Part shown: positions 28,421 through 38,808 of the stretch, piece after piece | Numbering within the stretch: the stretch's first letter is position 1 | Layout of the letters: each line of letters begins with the position of its first letter | NCBI RefSeq assembly: GCF_000734895.2 | Contig: NZ_CP011382.1 | Location: 2,210,700 to 2,274,699, forward strand | Reading direction: 5' to 3' | Length of the DNA stretch: 64,000 bases | Source of the DNA: Calothrix sp. 336/3 | GTDB lineage: Bacteria > Cyanobacteriota > Cyanobacteriia > Cyanobacteriales > Nostocaceae | Translations under genes and position numbers: made by a program | The notes under the pieces: generated by a model | The model's database searches: none | Told to the model about the DNA's origin: nothing | The model's input: the letters and a program-made list of their open reading frames with translations, nothing else

Positions 28421-29530
28421 ATGAACTTTTTGAATCAACACAAAATAGATTTTCTGAATCATAAAATCACTCGTCGTTCTTTGTTGGTTGTTCTCGGTTA
28501 TAGCTTAGTGCTATCAACTTCCCTTCTGGGTTGTGTGGGTAAAAATAATACAAATGCCGACCAAGGAACTTCACCGAATACTACCGAAACACAAAGTAAA
28601 ACTTCAGCAAATACGGGGCAGAAAGTATTACGAATTGTTCGTTCTAAACAATTAACAGCTCTAGCATCTCTGGAAAAGAAAGGTATTTTAGAAAAGCGCT
28701 TAGAGCCTTTAGGTTATAAAGTCGAATGGCCAGAATTTGCCGCAGGACCGCAACAACTAGAAGCTCTAAATGCTGGGGGGCTTGATATCGCTTCTACTGC
28801 GGAATCGCCGCCAATATTTTCTCAAGCAGCAGGAGCACCATTGGTATATTTAGCAGCTAATTCTTCAGATGGAAAAGCAGTTTCTTTGGTAGTACCAGCT
28901 AACTCGACAATCAAAAGTGTTAAAGACTTAAAAGGTAAAAAAGTAGCTTTCCAAAAAGCATCAATCGGTCATTATTTATTGGTGAGAGCCTTAGAAAAAG
29001 AAGGATTAAAATTGTCCGATGTAGAGTCTATTTTTCTCCCACCTCCCGATGCAAATGTTGCCTTTAGTCAGGGTAAAGTTGATGCTTGGTTTATTTGGGA
29101 ACCATTTGTGACGAGAGCAGAACAAAAGAAAATTGGTCGTGTTCTTGTTGATGGGGGGAATGGATTACGCGATACAAATAATTTTATCTCGACATCGCGT
29201 AAATTCTATCAAGAAAATCAGGAAGTGATTAAAATTTTCTTGGAAGAACTTCAAAAAGAGCAAATCTGGGCAAAAAATAATCCAAAAGAATTAGCAGAAT
29301 TACTTGCATCTGTAACACAACTCGATGTTCCCACTTTGGAAACAATGCATTCAAAATATGATTTTACATTGGTGCCAATTACGGATAAGATTATTACTAA
29401 ACAACAAGAAGTTGCCGATAAATGGTTCCGTTTGGGACAAATTCCTAAAAAAGTAAATGTTAGCGATGGATTCTTGACACCCGATGAGTACGCAAAAATT
29501 ACTCCTCCAGAAGTACAAGCACAGAAATAG
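28421..29530 (+). CDS. Second sulfonate ABC transporter substrate-binding lipoprotein
   Basis: A 369-residue SsuA/TauA-type binding protein. The N-terminus has a twin-arginine-like TRRSLLVVLG and a lipobox LLGC, so it is an exported lipoprotein. STAESPPIFSQAAGAP, LKGKKVAFQKAS and KVDAWFIWEPF are family signatures. Beyond the start there is one Met and one Cys. It resembles the protein at 1518 but is diverged. It is followed by a broken tauD, so it may originally have served taurine uptake. No cognate permease or ATPase is adjacent; SsuB/SsuC could be shared. Confidence 0.9.
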   Translation: MNFLNQHKIDFLNHKITRRSLLVVLGYSLVLSTSLLGCVGKNNTNADQGTSPNTTETQSKTSANTGQKVLRIVRSKQLTALASLEKKGILEKRLEPLGYKVEWPEFAAGPQQLEALNAGGLDIASTAESPPIFSQAAGAPLVYLAANSSDGKAVSLVVPANSTIKSVKDLKGKKVAFQKASIGHYLLVRALEKEGLKLSDVESIFLPPPDANVAFSQGKVDAWFIWEPFVTRAEQKKIGRVLVDGGNGLRDTNNFISTSRKFYQENQEVIKIFLEELQKEQIWAKNNPKELAELLASVTQLDVPTLETMHSKYDFTLVPITDKIITKQQEVADKWFRLGQIPKKVNVSDGFLTPDEYAKITPPEVQAQK

Positions 29531-29638
29531 AATGATTTCCTCAAAATAGTGCTGAAATCGAGAAATCCATGCAAAGATTTACCAAAAAATTGAAACAAAT
29601 GATTGCAACCAAATCTTGATAATTATCGGAAGCACTTG

Positions 29639-29839
29639 ATGTCCACTATCACTAAATTAGACGTTCAAATTACCCTCTTCGACGCACCTTTAGGAGCAGT
29701 TGTCACTGGATTCGATGCGAGTCAACCCATCGCACCAGAAATTATCTTGCAATTCAAGCAAGCTTTATGCGATCGCCAGATTTTAATTTTCAAAAATCAA
29801 CAGCTAACCAACGAACAGTTTTTGAATTTTTTTAAATAG
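29639..29839 (+). pseudogene. tauD: Truncated taurine dioxygenase (TauD) gene
   Basis: 66 codons of the TauD/TfdA N-terminus (PLGAVVTGFDASQP, QFKQALCDRQILIFKNQQLT), then a stop. The Fe-binding HxD and later His are missing, so it cannot be an active 2-oxoglutarate-dependent dioxygenase. The rest was lost, and IS4-like and Rieske-oxygenase fragments follow. TauD releases sulfite from taurine, fitting the sulfonate-binding gene just upstream. Confidence 0.8.
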
Positions 29840-30080
29840 GGTGTAGTTATTTAGAAACCGTTGGACGTAGAACAGTCCTTCAATTAAGAGCGCTAACTCT
29901 TTCTATGATTGTCGAGCAACAGAGGGTTGCTGATTGTTATTTTCAAGAGAAAATCATTCCTTGGAAGATATTAAAGTTGGGTTACAAGTCGCTTCACCAC
30001 TGCGAACCTTTAGCCTGAAAAGGCTTCGTAAATTTTAGTGAACCAATCTTTGCGCTCTTTATAAGTTCTCTATAGGTAAT

Positions 30081-30115
30081 AGCGATCGCACCAATAAAAT
30101 GCGATCGCTTTTTTT
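30081..30115 (+). terminator. Rho-independent terminator-like hairpin built from HIP1
   Basis: AGCGATCGCA and TGCGATCGCT form a perfect 10-bp stem with a 9-base loop, followed by seven T. Confidence 0.65.
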
Positions 30116-30133
30116 AGGCAAAATTAATTATCA

Positions 30134-30244
30134 GACCGAGGATTTGAACATGGTGCATTAATCCGGTGGTTACAAGACCATGAATGGTCGTGGGCTATTC
30201 GTGCGAAATCTGACCTCAACATTGACAACAGTAGCCAGAAATGA
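30134..30244 (+). pseudogene. IS4-like transposase fragment
   Basis: A 36-codon frame, DRGFEHGALIRWLQDHEW then SWAIRAKSDLNI, matching the central DRGF/W-I-R-x-K segment of IS4-type DDE transposases. No start, ends or other domains remain. It differs from the intact IS at 56892. Confidence 0.6.
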
Positions 30245-31113
30245 TTTTTTGCCGTGCCCAATTTTTGCATAATGGAATTGCTGGATTTTCTCCCGAAAGG
30301 GCTATTCCCATGGAACATTTTGAAGTATCTGGAGAAATTTCTGCTGAAAATGGTTTTACTTTAAAGCATTCTGGTTACAATATTTTCAACAAGGATATGG
30401 ATGCAACACGGCAATTCACCCCACCTTGTTCTAATACAACAATCTACAAATATTCTAACGGTAAATCTGCTTTATTTCAGTTATATTTTGTGCCGACAGA
30501 ACCAGGTTATTGTAGACATATTGGTAAGTTTATTACTGATACTTTGACTCAAAAACGTAACTTCTGGTTTGAGCTACTACCTAAATATTTACAAACTGGA
30601 TTAAGACATTCATCTAGTTATAAGTTGAGTAACCAGGATTTATCAATGATGCATTCCCAAGCTGTGAATGAATCACTTGGTGATAAACCTTGGCAAAAGT
30701 CATATTTTATGCCCTCATTAGCCGATGTTGGCATCGTTACTTTTCGCAAATGGTTAGATGAATTTGCTGGTGGGAAACCTGCATGGCAAGGAATGAAAGA
30801 ATTACCCTTCCAAGAATTAAGTGACGAGCAGTTATACGATATCTGGCACAGACATACAAAGCATTGTCCTAGTTGTAGGCAATCTCTAGTATTGATAGAG
30901 AAAGTCAAAGATTTTTGTCAAAATTTTACGGTAGTATTGGCAATTTCAGGGTTGTTATTAATAGTGGTTAATTTACCGATAAAAATAGTTTTAGTACCTT
31001 TTTTATTAAGCCTATTGAGCTTAATTTGCTCCTCTAAATTAGGCTTAATTAGGGAAAAGTTTATTAGCAGTGTTCCCAAAAAAGGTTTACCCGTGGTTGA
31101 TTTATATAAATAA
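30241..31113 (+). pseudogene. C-terminal part of a Rieske oxygenase (pheophorbide a oxygenase-like)
   Basis: A 290-codon frame matching the C-terminal two thirds of PaO/Rieske-type membrane-linked oxygenases: HNGIAG region, then FVPTEPGYCRHIGKFI, HCPSCRQSL (the CxxC of the family) and two hydrophobic segments near the end. The N-terminal Rieske [2Fe-2S] domain is missing, replaced by the IS4-like fragment, so activity is not expected. It could still be expressed as a truncated membrane protein. Confidence 0.65.
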
Positions 31114-31138
31114 ATGGTAACAATTTTTAACAATAATT

Positions 31139-31240
31139 GATTGGCAAGTATTACCTACTTTTTGGCAACATTGTATCCGAAAATATGAGCAATCTGGATT
31201 TTCAAGTCTGACTTTAGAGGAATTTTACAAACCCCAATAA
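31139..31240 (+). pseudogene. Unrecognised 3' gene fragment
   Basis: 33 codons open to a TAA, DWQVLPTFWQHCIRKYEQ then SGFSSLTLEEFYKPQ, protein-like in composition but without a start. It looks like the tail of a lost gene. Family unknown. Confidence 0.3.
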
Positions 31241-31423
31241 ATGCGAATGAATAAGCGTTGAATCTAACATCTTCCTATTTTGGGTGTTACAACAACTTAT
31301 CCGCATATTCCAAACCTGGGCTTTTACAGTCTCAAACGTGATGAAAAGTTTCTGTGCGATCGCAAATTCTGGTGCAGTTACCTTTGCTTGTTGATTGATA
31401 TATTCTTCTCTAGTTAGGCACAT
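31214..31423 (-). pseudogene. Degenerate LuxR-type helix-turn-helix fragment
   Basis: 69 residues including FAIAQKLFITFETVKAQVWN, a decayed version of the NarL/FixJ recognition helix region seen intact at 41756 (IASKLFITVGTVKAHVRN). The receiver domain is absent and the surrounding residues no longer match. Confidence 0.5.
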
Positions 31424-31506
31424 TTAAAAAGACTGGGTTATTAATGACACCAGTCCTTTTTAGTAAATCTTGTGAAAAATGATAAGATTAGCCTTTGTGA
31501 AATCAG

Positions 31507-32571
31507 CTAATTACTATTAGCGATAATTGTTTGACATTTGTCCAGGTAATTTTCCACCTCTGAATGTTGGGGAAATAAGCGTTTTACTAGCTGAAATTTT
31601 TGTAATGCTTGGGTATATTTACCTTGGCTATAAAGTTGTAATGCTTGGCGATATTCTTGGTTTACAAATCCCTGCTGGTTAGTAATATTGCCTGAGTTGA
31701 GAAATTCCTGAATTGTCCCACTGGTGAAAATAAAGGTAAAATCATCATTGGGTCCAAAAGTGACTAAACCAATCACCTCACCATTATCATTGAGAACGGG
31801 TCCTCCTGAATTGCCATTAGGAACAGGGGCGGTAATTTGGATGATAGGTGTACCATCTTTGAGGTTTTTCATTGCGGAAATTTGACCGCGAGTGAAACTA
31901 GCTTGGTAAAAAGAGTCACTATCAAAGACGGTGAACTTTTCAACTAATCCGGGATATCCGACTACTGTGATTGAGTCTAAGAGTTTTACCTGGTGCGAAT
32001 TGGCAAGTTTAAGGGTAGGTGCGTTAACTACATTCACTTTGATGATAGAAACATCTTTACCCTCACCAACAGGAGAACCGGAATTAATGATTTCAAAGGG
32101 TAATTGCTCTTGATTGGGTAAATATACTAATTGAATTGGTTTGGTTTCAATCCATTTTAACTGGGATTTGATGTCTGCAATGTTTTGTCCATCGGCTTCT
32201 AGTTGTGCGGCTAAATCTGCGTGAAAAATCTCCTGACAATCTTCTGTTGCTGTGACATGAGCATTGGTGACAATGTAACCGTTAGGATTGATGAAGAAAC
32301 CAGAACCATGTCCTGTAATGGTTTCGAGTTCATAGACTTTACCATTGATGGGTGAGTAAACTTTTGCTTTGCAACCAACTACAACACGAACTACCGATGG
32401 TTTGACATCTTCTGCGACTAAGTTAGCTTGCGTGAGTTGTTCTGATTGCTGGTAATTTGTTTGTAAAGATTCTAGGGTTTGGGATTTTGCGGGTGTGATG
32501 GGTAATGTCGCAGATAGTAAAGCAGAAACGACGAGGAGAGTTTTGAATTGATTCCGGATTTTAGATAGCAT
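31507..32571 (-). CDS. Secreted trypsin-like serine protease with C-terminal TPR-like tail
   Basis: About 354 residues from the ATG at 32571 (frame open to 32622). A signal peptide (LLVVSALLSATLPITPAKSQ) precedes an S1/HtrA-like protease domain: catalytic His in YIVTNAHVTATED, Asp in GKDVSIIKVN, Ser in PNGNSGGPVL. The end (QALQLYSQGKYTQALQKFQL) resembles one TPR unit. There is no PDZ domain. It probably acts in the periplasm or outside. It stands between remnant DNA and the STAND gene. Confidence 0.87.
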   Translation of the reverse strand: MLSKIRNQFKTLLVVSALLSATLPITPAKSQTLESLQTNYQQSEQLTQANLVAEDVKPSVVRVVVGCKAKVYSPINGKVYELETITGHGSGFFINPNGYIVTNAHVTATEDCQEIFHADLAAQLEADGQNIADIKSQLKWIETKPIQLVYLPNQEQLPFEIINSGSPVGEGKDVSIIKVNVVNAPTLKLANSHQVKLLDSITVVGYPGLVEKFTVFDSDSFYQASFTRGQISAMKNLKDGTPIIQITAPVPNGNSGGPVLNDNGEVIGLVTFGPNDDFTFIFTSGTIQEFLNSGNITNQQGFVNQEYRQALQLYSQGKYTQALQKFQLVKRLFPQHSEVENYLDKCQTIIANSN

Positions 32572-32705
32572 AATTGCTTTGTTTAACATGGGATTGTCTG
32601 TTGGACTCGACAATTCCATCATGTAAAACGCATACTTGAGTACAAGCTGGTGTTTTTATTTTTTGGAAATTGAGAAAATCGAATTAATCTAATTAATTAT
32701 TTTGG

Positions 32706-34061
32706 CTATTTGTTGCGAAAATATTGGCGATATAGCTCGCATCTGGGTGTAACTTCATCGCTGCGTAATTTAACTAATCCTAGGCTGTATAGTTTAAATC
32801 TGATTTCCGTCGTCAATTGTACTGGATGACCTACGACAATTTCTTGCATGGCTTTTCCTAGTTCTGGTTGTTGTCGCAAAATGTATTCTTGACGTTGTAG
32901 GTGTCGATTATAAATACCTTCTCCGGTATGGGCTGTTTGTAGCAAGTCAGCCAAATTGATTTTGTCTATGACAATTTTATACATAGCTAAACGTACTAGA
33001 AAAGGATGTCCCCCTATCAATGCCATTAGGCTTTCTACTTCTGTATCGTTCCAATTAAGTTTATGACGTTGGGCTAAATATTTTACTTGTTCGTGGGTAA
33101 ATTCCGGTAATTCTAAAGCCAAACCAACATTAAACGGAGACTGATTAATATCAACGGGAACATAAGCTTCTGTGGAATATGCGATCGCTAATCGTAATTG
33201 TTTCCAAATATCCCGACGTTTCGCTTCTTCGTGAACAGCACGCAACAAGGCAAAAAAGTCCTTATAGATTTTCGGATATTCAAATAATCGCTCCACTGAC
33301 TCTAACCCCAAAACTAAGGGTTGCTGGATTTCTGGGAATAAATAGCGCTCGAAGTAATTTTTGCAAGTTCTCATGTAACCAAAGCGCTGTCCCGATTGCC
33401 AATGTTCGTCGAGTTGTCCCAGCAATTTTTCCTGTAATTCTCGATTATCTCCCGCGACTGCTTCCGCGACGGTATCGCAAAAAAAGTGCAGAAATTGGTT
33501 TAAGTCAGAAAAAAATCTCTCTTCCGCTAACTGAAAATCAATCGTGACTGTTTTACTCCCTTGGTTTTCCGCTTGCTGGAGAATCCTCGCAAACAGGGAA
33601 GATTTTCCCATCTGTTGGGGTGCTTTGATGCGAATCAGGGAACCGGGTTTTTTGATTTCTTCGTAACACTGCTGTTCGATGGGGGGACGTTCTATGTAGA
33701 AATGAGAATCTAAGGGTACTTCCCCTTCAGGATTTTCGATTTCTACAGGAGAGGGAGGAGATTCTGGAGATAGGGAGGAGGGGGAAGAGAGGGGAGAGGG
33801 GTTTATTTGTGGGGTTTTAGGGATGTATGTATTTGCTAGTGTTTCAAAATCAGCTATTTCCCGGACTTCAAACCCTAATACTTCACAAATTTCGTAAAAA
33901 TTTAGATACTCAACTTTTCTGCCATTGAGAAAAAAATTAACCACCGATTGGCTTTTATCGATTCTCTCAGCTAAATCGATTTGACGGGCAAAGCCTTGCT
34001 GTATAGCTCTTTGCTTCACGATGGGGATGCACTCTGGACGAATTCTAATTCCGCGTGGCAT
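32706..34061 (-). CDS. HTH plus AAA-like (STAND-type) ATPase
   Basis: About 451 residues. The N-terminal helix-turn-helix (FARQIDLAERIDKSQSVVNF) is joined by a Ser/Pro linker (SPSSLSPESPPSPVE), encoded by an AGGGGGAGG-type minisatellite, to an AAA-like domain. The P-loop is APQQMGKSSLFARIL, and LVLGLESVERLFE resembles Walker B. The cyanobacterial AAA-like (PF14516 type) family is STAND-related, but the partner signal is unknown. The start is put at ATG 34061. It is divergent from the gene at 34362, which has the same ATPase domain. Confidence 0.82.
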   Translation of the reverse strand: MPRGIRIRPECIPIVKQRAIQQGFARQIDLAERIDKSQSVVNFFLNGRKVEYLNFYEICEVLGFEVREIADFETLANTYIPKTPQINPSPLSSPSSLSPESPPSPVEIENPEGEVPLDSHFYIERPPIEQQCYEEIKKPGSLIRIKAPQQMGKSSLFARILQQAENQGSKTVTIDFQLAEERFFSDLNQFLHFFCDTVAEAVAGDNRELQEKLLGQLDEHWQSGQRFGYMRTCKNYFERYLFPEIQQPLVLGLESVERLFEYPKIYKDFFALLRAVHEEAKRRDIWKQLRLAIAYSTEAYVPVDINQSPFNVGLALELPEFTHEQVKYLAQRHKLNWNDTEVESLMALIGGHPFLVRLAMYKIVIDKINLADLLQTAHTGEGIYNRHLQRQEYILRQQPELGKAMQEIVVGHPVQLTTEIRFKLYSLGLVKLRSDEVTPRCELYRQYFRNK

Positions 34062-34361
34062 AGCTAAGTGACGAGAAACACTATGCAATTTAGATTACAG
34101 GATAGGTATTTGTTTGGTAAAGTCAATGACAACCCTTATCACCTGTCCCAAGCTTCCGGAAATATACCCCACCCGCGCTATCGCGCACCCTCCCCGATTT
34201 CGGAGAGGGTTGAGAAGGGGTTCTTTCGCACTTGACTAGGATGAGAAATGCTATATCGCAACTCAACTAAAACTCAATAACAACTCAATACGTACTCAAT
34301 ATTCTCGAAACTAAACTCAAGAATAGAAATCGGTGTAATTTTCTCTATTGGAAATTAAATT
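34062..34361. other. Divergent intergenic region between the STAND genes
   Basis: 300 bp holding a cyanobacterial palindromic repeat around ACCCTCCCCGATTTCGGAGA (34186-34215) and short iterations of AACTCAATA. Confidence 0.5.
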
Positions 34362-36311
34362 ATGACGGGAGATTACAGGTATAAAGTTGGTGGCAGTTTA
34401 GAATCGGATGCTCCCAGCTATGTAAAACGGCAAGCGGATTCTGACCTTTACCACGGATTAAAGGCAGGTGAGCTTTGTTACGTTTTTAACTCCCGGCAGA
34501 TGGGGAAAACCAGTTTGCTAGTAAGGACAATGAAGCGGTTACAAGCAGATGGTTTTGCTTGTGCGGTAATTGATATTACGAGTTTGGGAACTGAGGATAT
34601 TACCCTGGAACAGTGGTATGGAAGTATTGTTGATAGTTTATTGGCTGAACTGAATTTTGTTGAACCGCAAGAATTAAATATTTGGTGGGAAAAATCGATT
34701 GAAATTTCTCCTGTGCGACGTTTGGGGAAGCTGTTTGATGAGTTGTTGTTGCCAAATATCGAGCAGAATATTGTGATTTTTCTCGATGAAATTGATAGTA
34801 TTCTCCGTATACAAGATTTTGCAACGGATGATTTTTTCGCATTCATTAGAAGTTGCTATCAAAGACGTTCCTTTCGAGATGAATATAAACGTTTAAATTT
34901 TGCTTTATTTGGAGTTGCCACACCTGGCGACTTAATTAAAGATGAGGAAAGAACGCCTTTTAATATTGGAACAGCGATTCAACTTGACGGTTTTAAATTA
35001 GATGAGATTGCACCTCTATCACAGGGTTTAGAGGGGAAGGTGGATAACCCCCAAGCTGTGATGAGGGAAGTTTTAGCTTGGACGGGAGGACAACCTTTAT
35101 TAACGCAGAAGGTTTGTAATTTGTTAATTCAGGATTTGAGGAATCCCACCCCCAGCCCCTCCCCGCTTGCGAGGAGAAGAGAAATAGGGGGGAACGAATG
35201 GGTAGAAGGGGTGGTGAGGAGTGGGATTATTGAAAATTGGGAATCTCAAGATGAACAAGAGCATTTAAAGACGATTAGGGATAGGTTACTAGTTAACGAG
35301 CAAATTGCTGTGGCTTTGTTGGGGTTATATCAGCAGATTTTACAAAAGGGAGAAATTACTGCTGATAGTAGTTTTGAGCAGATGAGGTTGCGTTTGACTG
35401 GCTTGGTGGTGCAGCAGCAGGGTAAATTGCAGGTTTATAACCAGATTTATGGGAATGTTTTTGATATTAATTGGGTTAGGGGTGAGTTAGGTAAATTACG
35501 TTTTTATGCGGATAAATTACAGATTTGGGTAGATAGTAATTATCAGGATGAATCTTGTTTTTTGCAAGGAGAAGATTTAGTAAAAGCTAGGATTTGGGCG
35601 GATGGAATAAAGTTAAGCGATGTGGATTATCGGTTTTTGTCTGCAAGTTTAGAAGCTGAGTTAAATCAGAAGGTTACAAAAGCAGAAACTAGACAAAATC
35701 AAGCTTTACAGGAAGAAGAAAAGGCAAAGTACCGATTAACAGAAGTGGAGAAAAAGACAAATCAAATAATTCGTATTAGTTTGATTGTGCTTGTTATATC
35801 TATTATTGGTGCTATTACTGGGTTGATTTTTGCTAGCATTGCGGAACACAGGCGATTTTCTGCAACATCTCAATTCAATTCTACGAAGTTAAAACTAAAT
35901 TATACAAATTTTGAACTCAGGAAAGCTAGAGAAAATATTAACATACTAATGAAACAAAAAGAAGAAGGAGTAAAGTTAGTAGAAGCAGTAAAAGAAAAAC
36001 AAAAACAAGCTGAAAATAAAGCTGAACAAGCAGATGAAAAATTCCGGATAGCTAGTGCCAATGTAGAAACTGCAAATCAGAAAGTTACATCTGCACAACA
36101 ACAATTTATAGCAGCAAATAAGAAGGCACAAACTGCGGAAGAAAAAGCTAAAAATTCTGAGCAAGAACAGCAAGAAGCGGAATATTTAGCTCAAAAAGCT
36201 AAAAATGAGCTTACATCTGCAAATATAAGTCTAGAAGAAGCAAAAAAGCAAAAGCAGGAAGCACGACAACAATTAGCAACAGCTAATAACGACCTTAAAG
36301 TAGCTCAATAA
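34362..36311 (+). CDS. AAA-like STAND ATPase, N-terminal part of a nonsense-split AAA/coiled-coil/WD40 gene
   Basis: 649 residues. An AAA-like domain carries Walker A ([16 protein letters not shown], about 46-61) and Walker B ([13 protein letters not shown]). A membrane segment near 470-490 ([20 protein letters not shown]) and a long coiled coil follow. Translation ends at TAA 36309-36311, but the same frame continues without another stop through a WD40 domain to 38561. The stop sits at AQ*KQRQAL, where a Gln (CAA) would fit, so a C-to-T change probably split one 1399-residue protein. An in-frame repeat insertion (35145-35198) codes [18 protein letters not shown]. Confidence 0.85.
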   Translation: MTGDYRYKVGGSLESDAPSYVKRQADSDLYHGLKAGELCYVFNSRQMGKTSLLVRTMKRLQADGFACAVIDITSLGTEDITLEQWYGSIVDSLLAELNFVEPQELNIWWEKSIEISPVRRLGKLFDELLLPNIEQNIVIFLDEIDSILRIQDFATDDFFAFIRSCYQRRSFRDEYKRLNFALFGVATPGDLIKDEERTPFNIGTAIQLDGFKLDEIAPLSQGLEGKVDNPQAVMREVLAWTGGQPLLTQKVCNLLIQDLRNPTPSPSPLARRREIGGNEWVEGVVRSGIIENWESQDEQEHLKTIRDRLLVNEQIAVALLGLYQQILQKGEITADSSFEQMRLRLTGLVVQQQGKLQVYNQIYGNVFDINWVRGELGKLRFYADKLQIWVDSNYQDESCFLQGEDLVKARIWADGIKLSDVDYRFLSASLEAELNQKVTKAETRQNQALQEEEKAKYRLTEVEKKTNQIIRISLIVLVISIIGAITGLIFASIAEHRRFSATSQFNSTKLKLNYTNFELRKARENINILMKQKEEGVKLVEAVKEKQKQAENKAEQADEKFRIASANVETANQKVTSAQQQFIAANKKAQTAEEKAKNSEQEQQEAEYLAQKAKNELTSANISLEEAKKQKQEARQQLATANNDLKVAQ

Positions 36312-36590
36312 AAACAAAGACAAGCTCTAAGCGAACTGAGATTAGCTCAGGAAGCCACAAAATTTGAAGTAGCTGGAATAAATATTTTACGAGGATTTGA
36401 TTATCAAGAAATAGAGTCTTTATTATCATCTCTTAGGATAGGAAAAAATTTTAAAAAAATATTCGAGAATACACATTCATTCCACAAATATCCAGTATTT
36501 AGTCCTTTATTAGCTTTACAAAAAATAATTAGTAACATTAATGAAAAAAACAACTTTAATGCAAAACAAGGTAAGGTAAAAAGTTTATCT

Positions 36591-38561
36591 TTGAGTCCAG
36601 ATGGCAAGAAAATTGCAACATCAGGGAGTGACGGAACAGTAAAAGTTTGGAATACATTTGGACAAAAATTATCTGAATTCAAGGCAGATAAAGATGGTGT
36701 GAACAGTGTTATTTTTAGTCCAGATGGACGTAATTTGATTACAGTTGGAGAAGAGAGTATTGCTAAGATTTGGGACTTATCGGGAAAATTATTGACTGAA
36801 TTCAATCATGATCAAAAAGTCATCACCAGTGTTAGTTTTAGCCCAAATGGGAAGCTTCTTGCGACAGCATCAAGAGATAGTGCTGTAAAAATCTGGACTA
36901 TTTCAGGGCAGCAATTACAAAAAATTCAGGCTCATAAATTCGTTAATTGTGTAAAATTTAGCCCAGATGGACAATCTATTGTTACAGCAGGAATTGATGA
37001 TTCTCAGTTTATTTCTCAACGAGATTCTTCAAATAATAAAAATAAAAGCTATGCGCGTTTATGGAATTTATCCGGACAAAAAATAGCTGAATTTCATGGA
37101 TATGAAGATGAGGAGAGTATTAATAGTGTAAGTTTCAGTCCAGACAGTAAACATTTAGCAACTGCTTCGGATAATGGGACAATTAGACTATGGGATTTAG
37201 ATAGTAATAAATTAGTTGAGTCTTATAACGGACAACAAGGTGCAATTATCAATATCGGCTTTAGCTCGGATGGTAAATATTTAGCCACAGCCGGAGAACA
37301 GGGAAGTATAAATATTTTACGTATCGAGAAAGATATACCTCAATCACGTACTAGTAAACCATCAAAGGAAACTAATAATCAAGCAAAAGATTTGTTTAAT
37401 ATTAATATTGTAGAAATTCCTTCTTCACCGTTTCGACACTTAAAAGAAATTAAAGGACACAAAGGTGCTGTTAATAGTTTGGGTTTTAGCCCCAAAGGAG
37501 AGTTTTTAGTCACAGCAGGAGATGATGGTATAGTCAGACTCTGGGCAATGCCCAATAACAAAGAATCTCAATTGGAAAAGAAGCAAGCAGGAGGATACTG
37601 GGTCACTTTTAGTCCAGATGGTAAACTATTAGTTACTTCAGGTAATAACGGGGTTAAAATTTGGGATTTATCAGGGCGCTTATTAGCTGAGTTAAAACAT
37701 CAGGATGCAATCTGGAGTGTTGTCTTTAGTCCAGATGGTAGACATTTAATAACAGTTGGAAAAGATGGGTTCATTCGGATTTGGAACTTATCCGGTCAAT
37801 TATTAGCACAGTGGAAAGGTCATAAAGATAGAATTACTTGGGTAAGTATTAGCTCAGATGGAAAGAATATCGCAACAGCAAGTAAGGACAGTACAGCCAA
37901 ACTTTGGAATTTATCTGGGCAATTATTAGCTGAGTTTAAAGGACACAAAGGTGGAGTATCATTTATAGATTTTACCCCAGACAGTAAAAGCATAATCACT
38001 ACAGGAGAAGATGCGTTTGTTAGAATTTTGAAATTATCTGGGGAGCAGGTTTCTCAATTTAATAGTGACCAAGTTACAATTAATTCGGCAAGTATTAGTC
38101 CAGATGGAAAATCTATTGCAACTGTAGGAAAAGATACTAGAATTTGGGATTTTTCTGGTAAGCAGTTAGTTGTTCTTGACCAAAGTTCAATTTTCAGTAA
38201 CAACTTTGTACCTGATGGACAACGCTCTACTCAAGGGCAAGTCTTTAGCTCAAGTTTTAGTCCTGATGGACAGTTTATTGCTACAGGAGGACGCGGAATT
38301 ATTCAACTATGGCATGTAACAGGGGGACAGCTGGCTGAATACACAATTCCTGAAGAAGAAGCTATTAATGGTATAAGTTTCAGTCCAGATGGTAAGCTAA
38401 TTACTGCTATCGGTTCTGGTGGTACAGTCCGAGTATGGCGTTTGGAAGGATTAGATGATTTATTAACTCGTGGCTGTCATTGGCTAAAAGATTATTTTGT
38501 TACTCGTCCAGAGTTACGCAAGGAAATTTGTCCAGAACAGATACCAGAAGTAACCAAGTAA
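36591..38561 (+). CDS. WD40-repeat protein, C-terminal part of the nonsense-split STAND gene
   Basis: 656 residues if counted from the internal TTG at 36591. It has about a dozen WD40 units with FSPDGK...ATAS/TVG...VKIWDLSGQ repeats, making one or two beta-propellers for protein binding or ligand sensing. It is in the same frame as the gene at 34362 and joined to it by about 92 codons (36312-36590) lacking a start codon with a good ribosome site, so independent translation is doubtful. In intact relatives the propeller is the sensor domain of the AAA-like ATPase. Could be a pseudogene half. Confidence 0.75.
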   Translation: MSPDGKKIATSGSDGTVKVWNTFGQKLSEFKADKDGVNSVIFSPDGRNLITVGEESIAKIWDLSGKLLTEFNHDQKVITSVSFSPNGKLLATASRDSAVKIWTISGQQLQKIQAHKFVNCVKFSPDGQSIVTAGIDDSQFISQRDSSNNKNKSYARLWNLSGQKIAEFHGYEDEESINSVSFSPDSKHLATASDNGTIRLWDLDSNKLVESYNGQQGAIINIGFSSDGKYLATAGEQGSINILRIEKDIPQSRTSKPSKETNNQAKDLFNINIVEIPSSPFRHLKEIKGHKGAVNSLGFSPKGEFLVTAGDDGIVRLWAMPNNKESQLEKKQAGGYWVTFSPDGKLLVTSGNNGVKIWDLSGRLLAELKHQDAIWSVVFSPDGRHLITVGKDGFIRIWNLSGQLLAQWKGHKDRITWVSISSDGKNIATASKDSTAKLWNLSGQLLAEFKGHKGGVSFIDFTPDSKSIITTGEDAFVRILKLSGEQVSQFNSDQVTINSASISPDGKSIATVGKDTRIWDFSGKQLVVLDQSSIFSNNFVPDGQRSTQGQVFSSSFSPDGQFIATGGRGIIQLWHVTGGQLAEYTIPEEEAINGISFSPDGKLITAIGSGGTVRVWRLEGLDDLLTRGCHWLKDYFVTRPELRKEICPEQIPEVTK

Positions 38562-38576
38562 TAAGCGCAAAACTAT

Positions 38577-38808
38577 GATTGCGATCGCGTTTTGGTTGTG
38601 TTTGATGGATTAGTGTGATCGCATTTATGGGGGTTTCGGAGAGAGTGCGATCACCTTTGGTTTTGATGAGTGCGATCACGTTTAGTGGGTTTATGTATGG
38701 CGATCGCCTTTGTGATGTTGAGAAGTGCGATCGCCCTTGGTTTTTGAGGTTTGCGATCGCGTTTGTGGTATTTGTGGAGTGCGATCGCGTTTGTTCAGCC
38801 TATTTTCT
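38577..38808 (+). repeat. HIP1-containing degenerate repeat array 1
   Basis: About eight units of 26-35 bp resembling GTGCGATCGCGTTTGTGG, all in one orientation. It fills the gap between the WD40 gene and the BrnA/BrnT pair. Units are degenerate throughout, without fixed repeat and unique spacer. Confidence 0.8.

Noticed and set aside
30081..30115. Regulatory operator made of paired HIP1 octamers
   Set aside because: The perfect stem plus seven T fits a terminator better; HIP1 itself is a common genome-wide octamer here.
38577..38808. Possible CRISPR array
   Set aside because: Units of 26-35 bp are degenerate along their whole length and share HIP1 cores. There is no constant repeat with unique spacers, and no cas genes are near.
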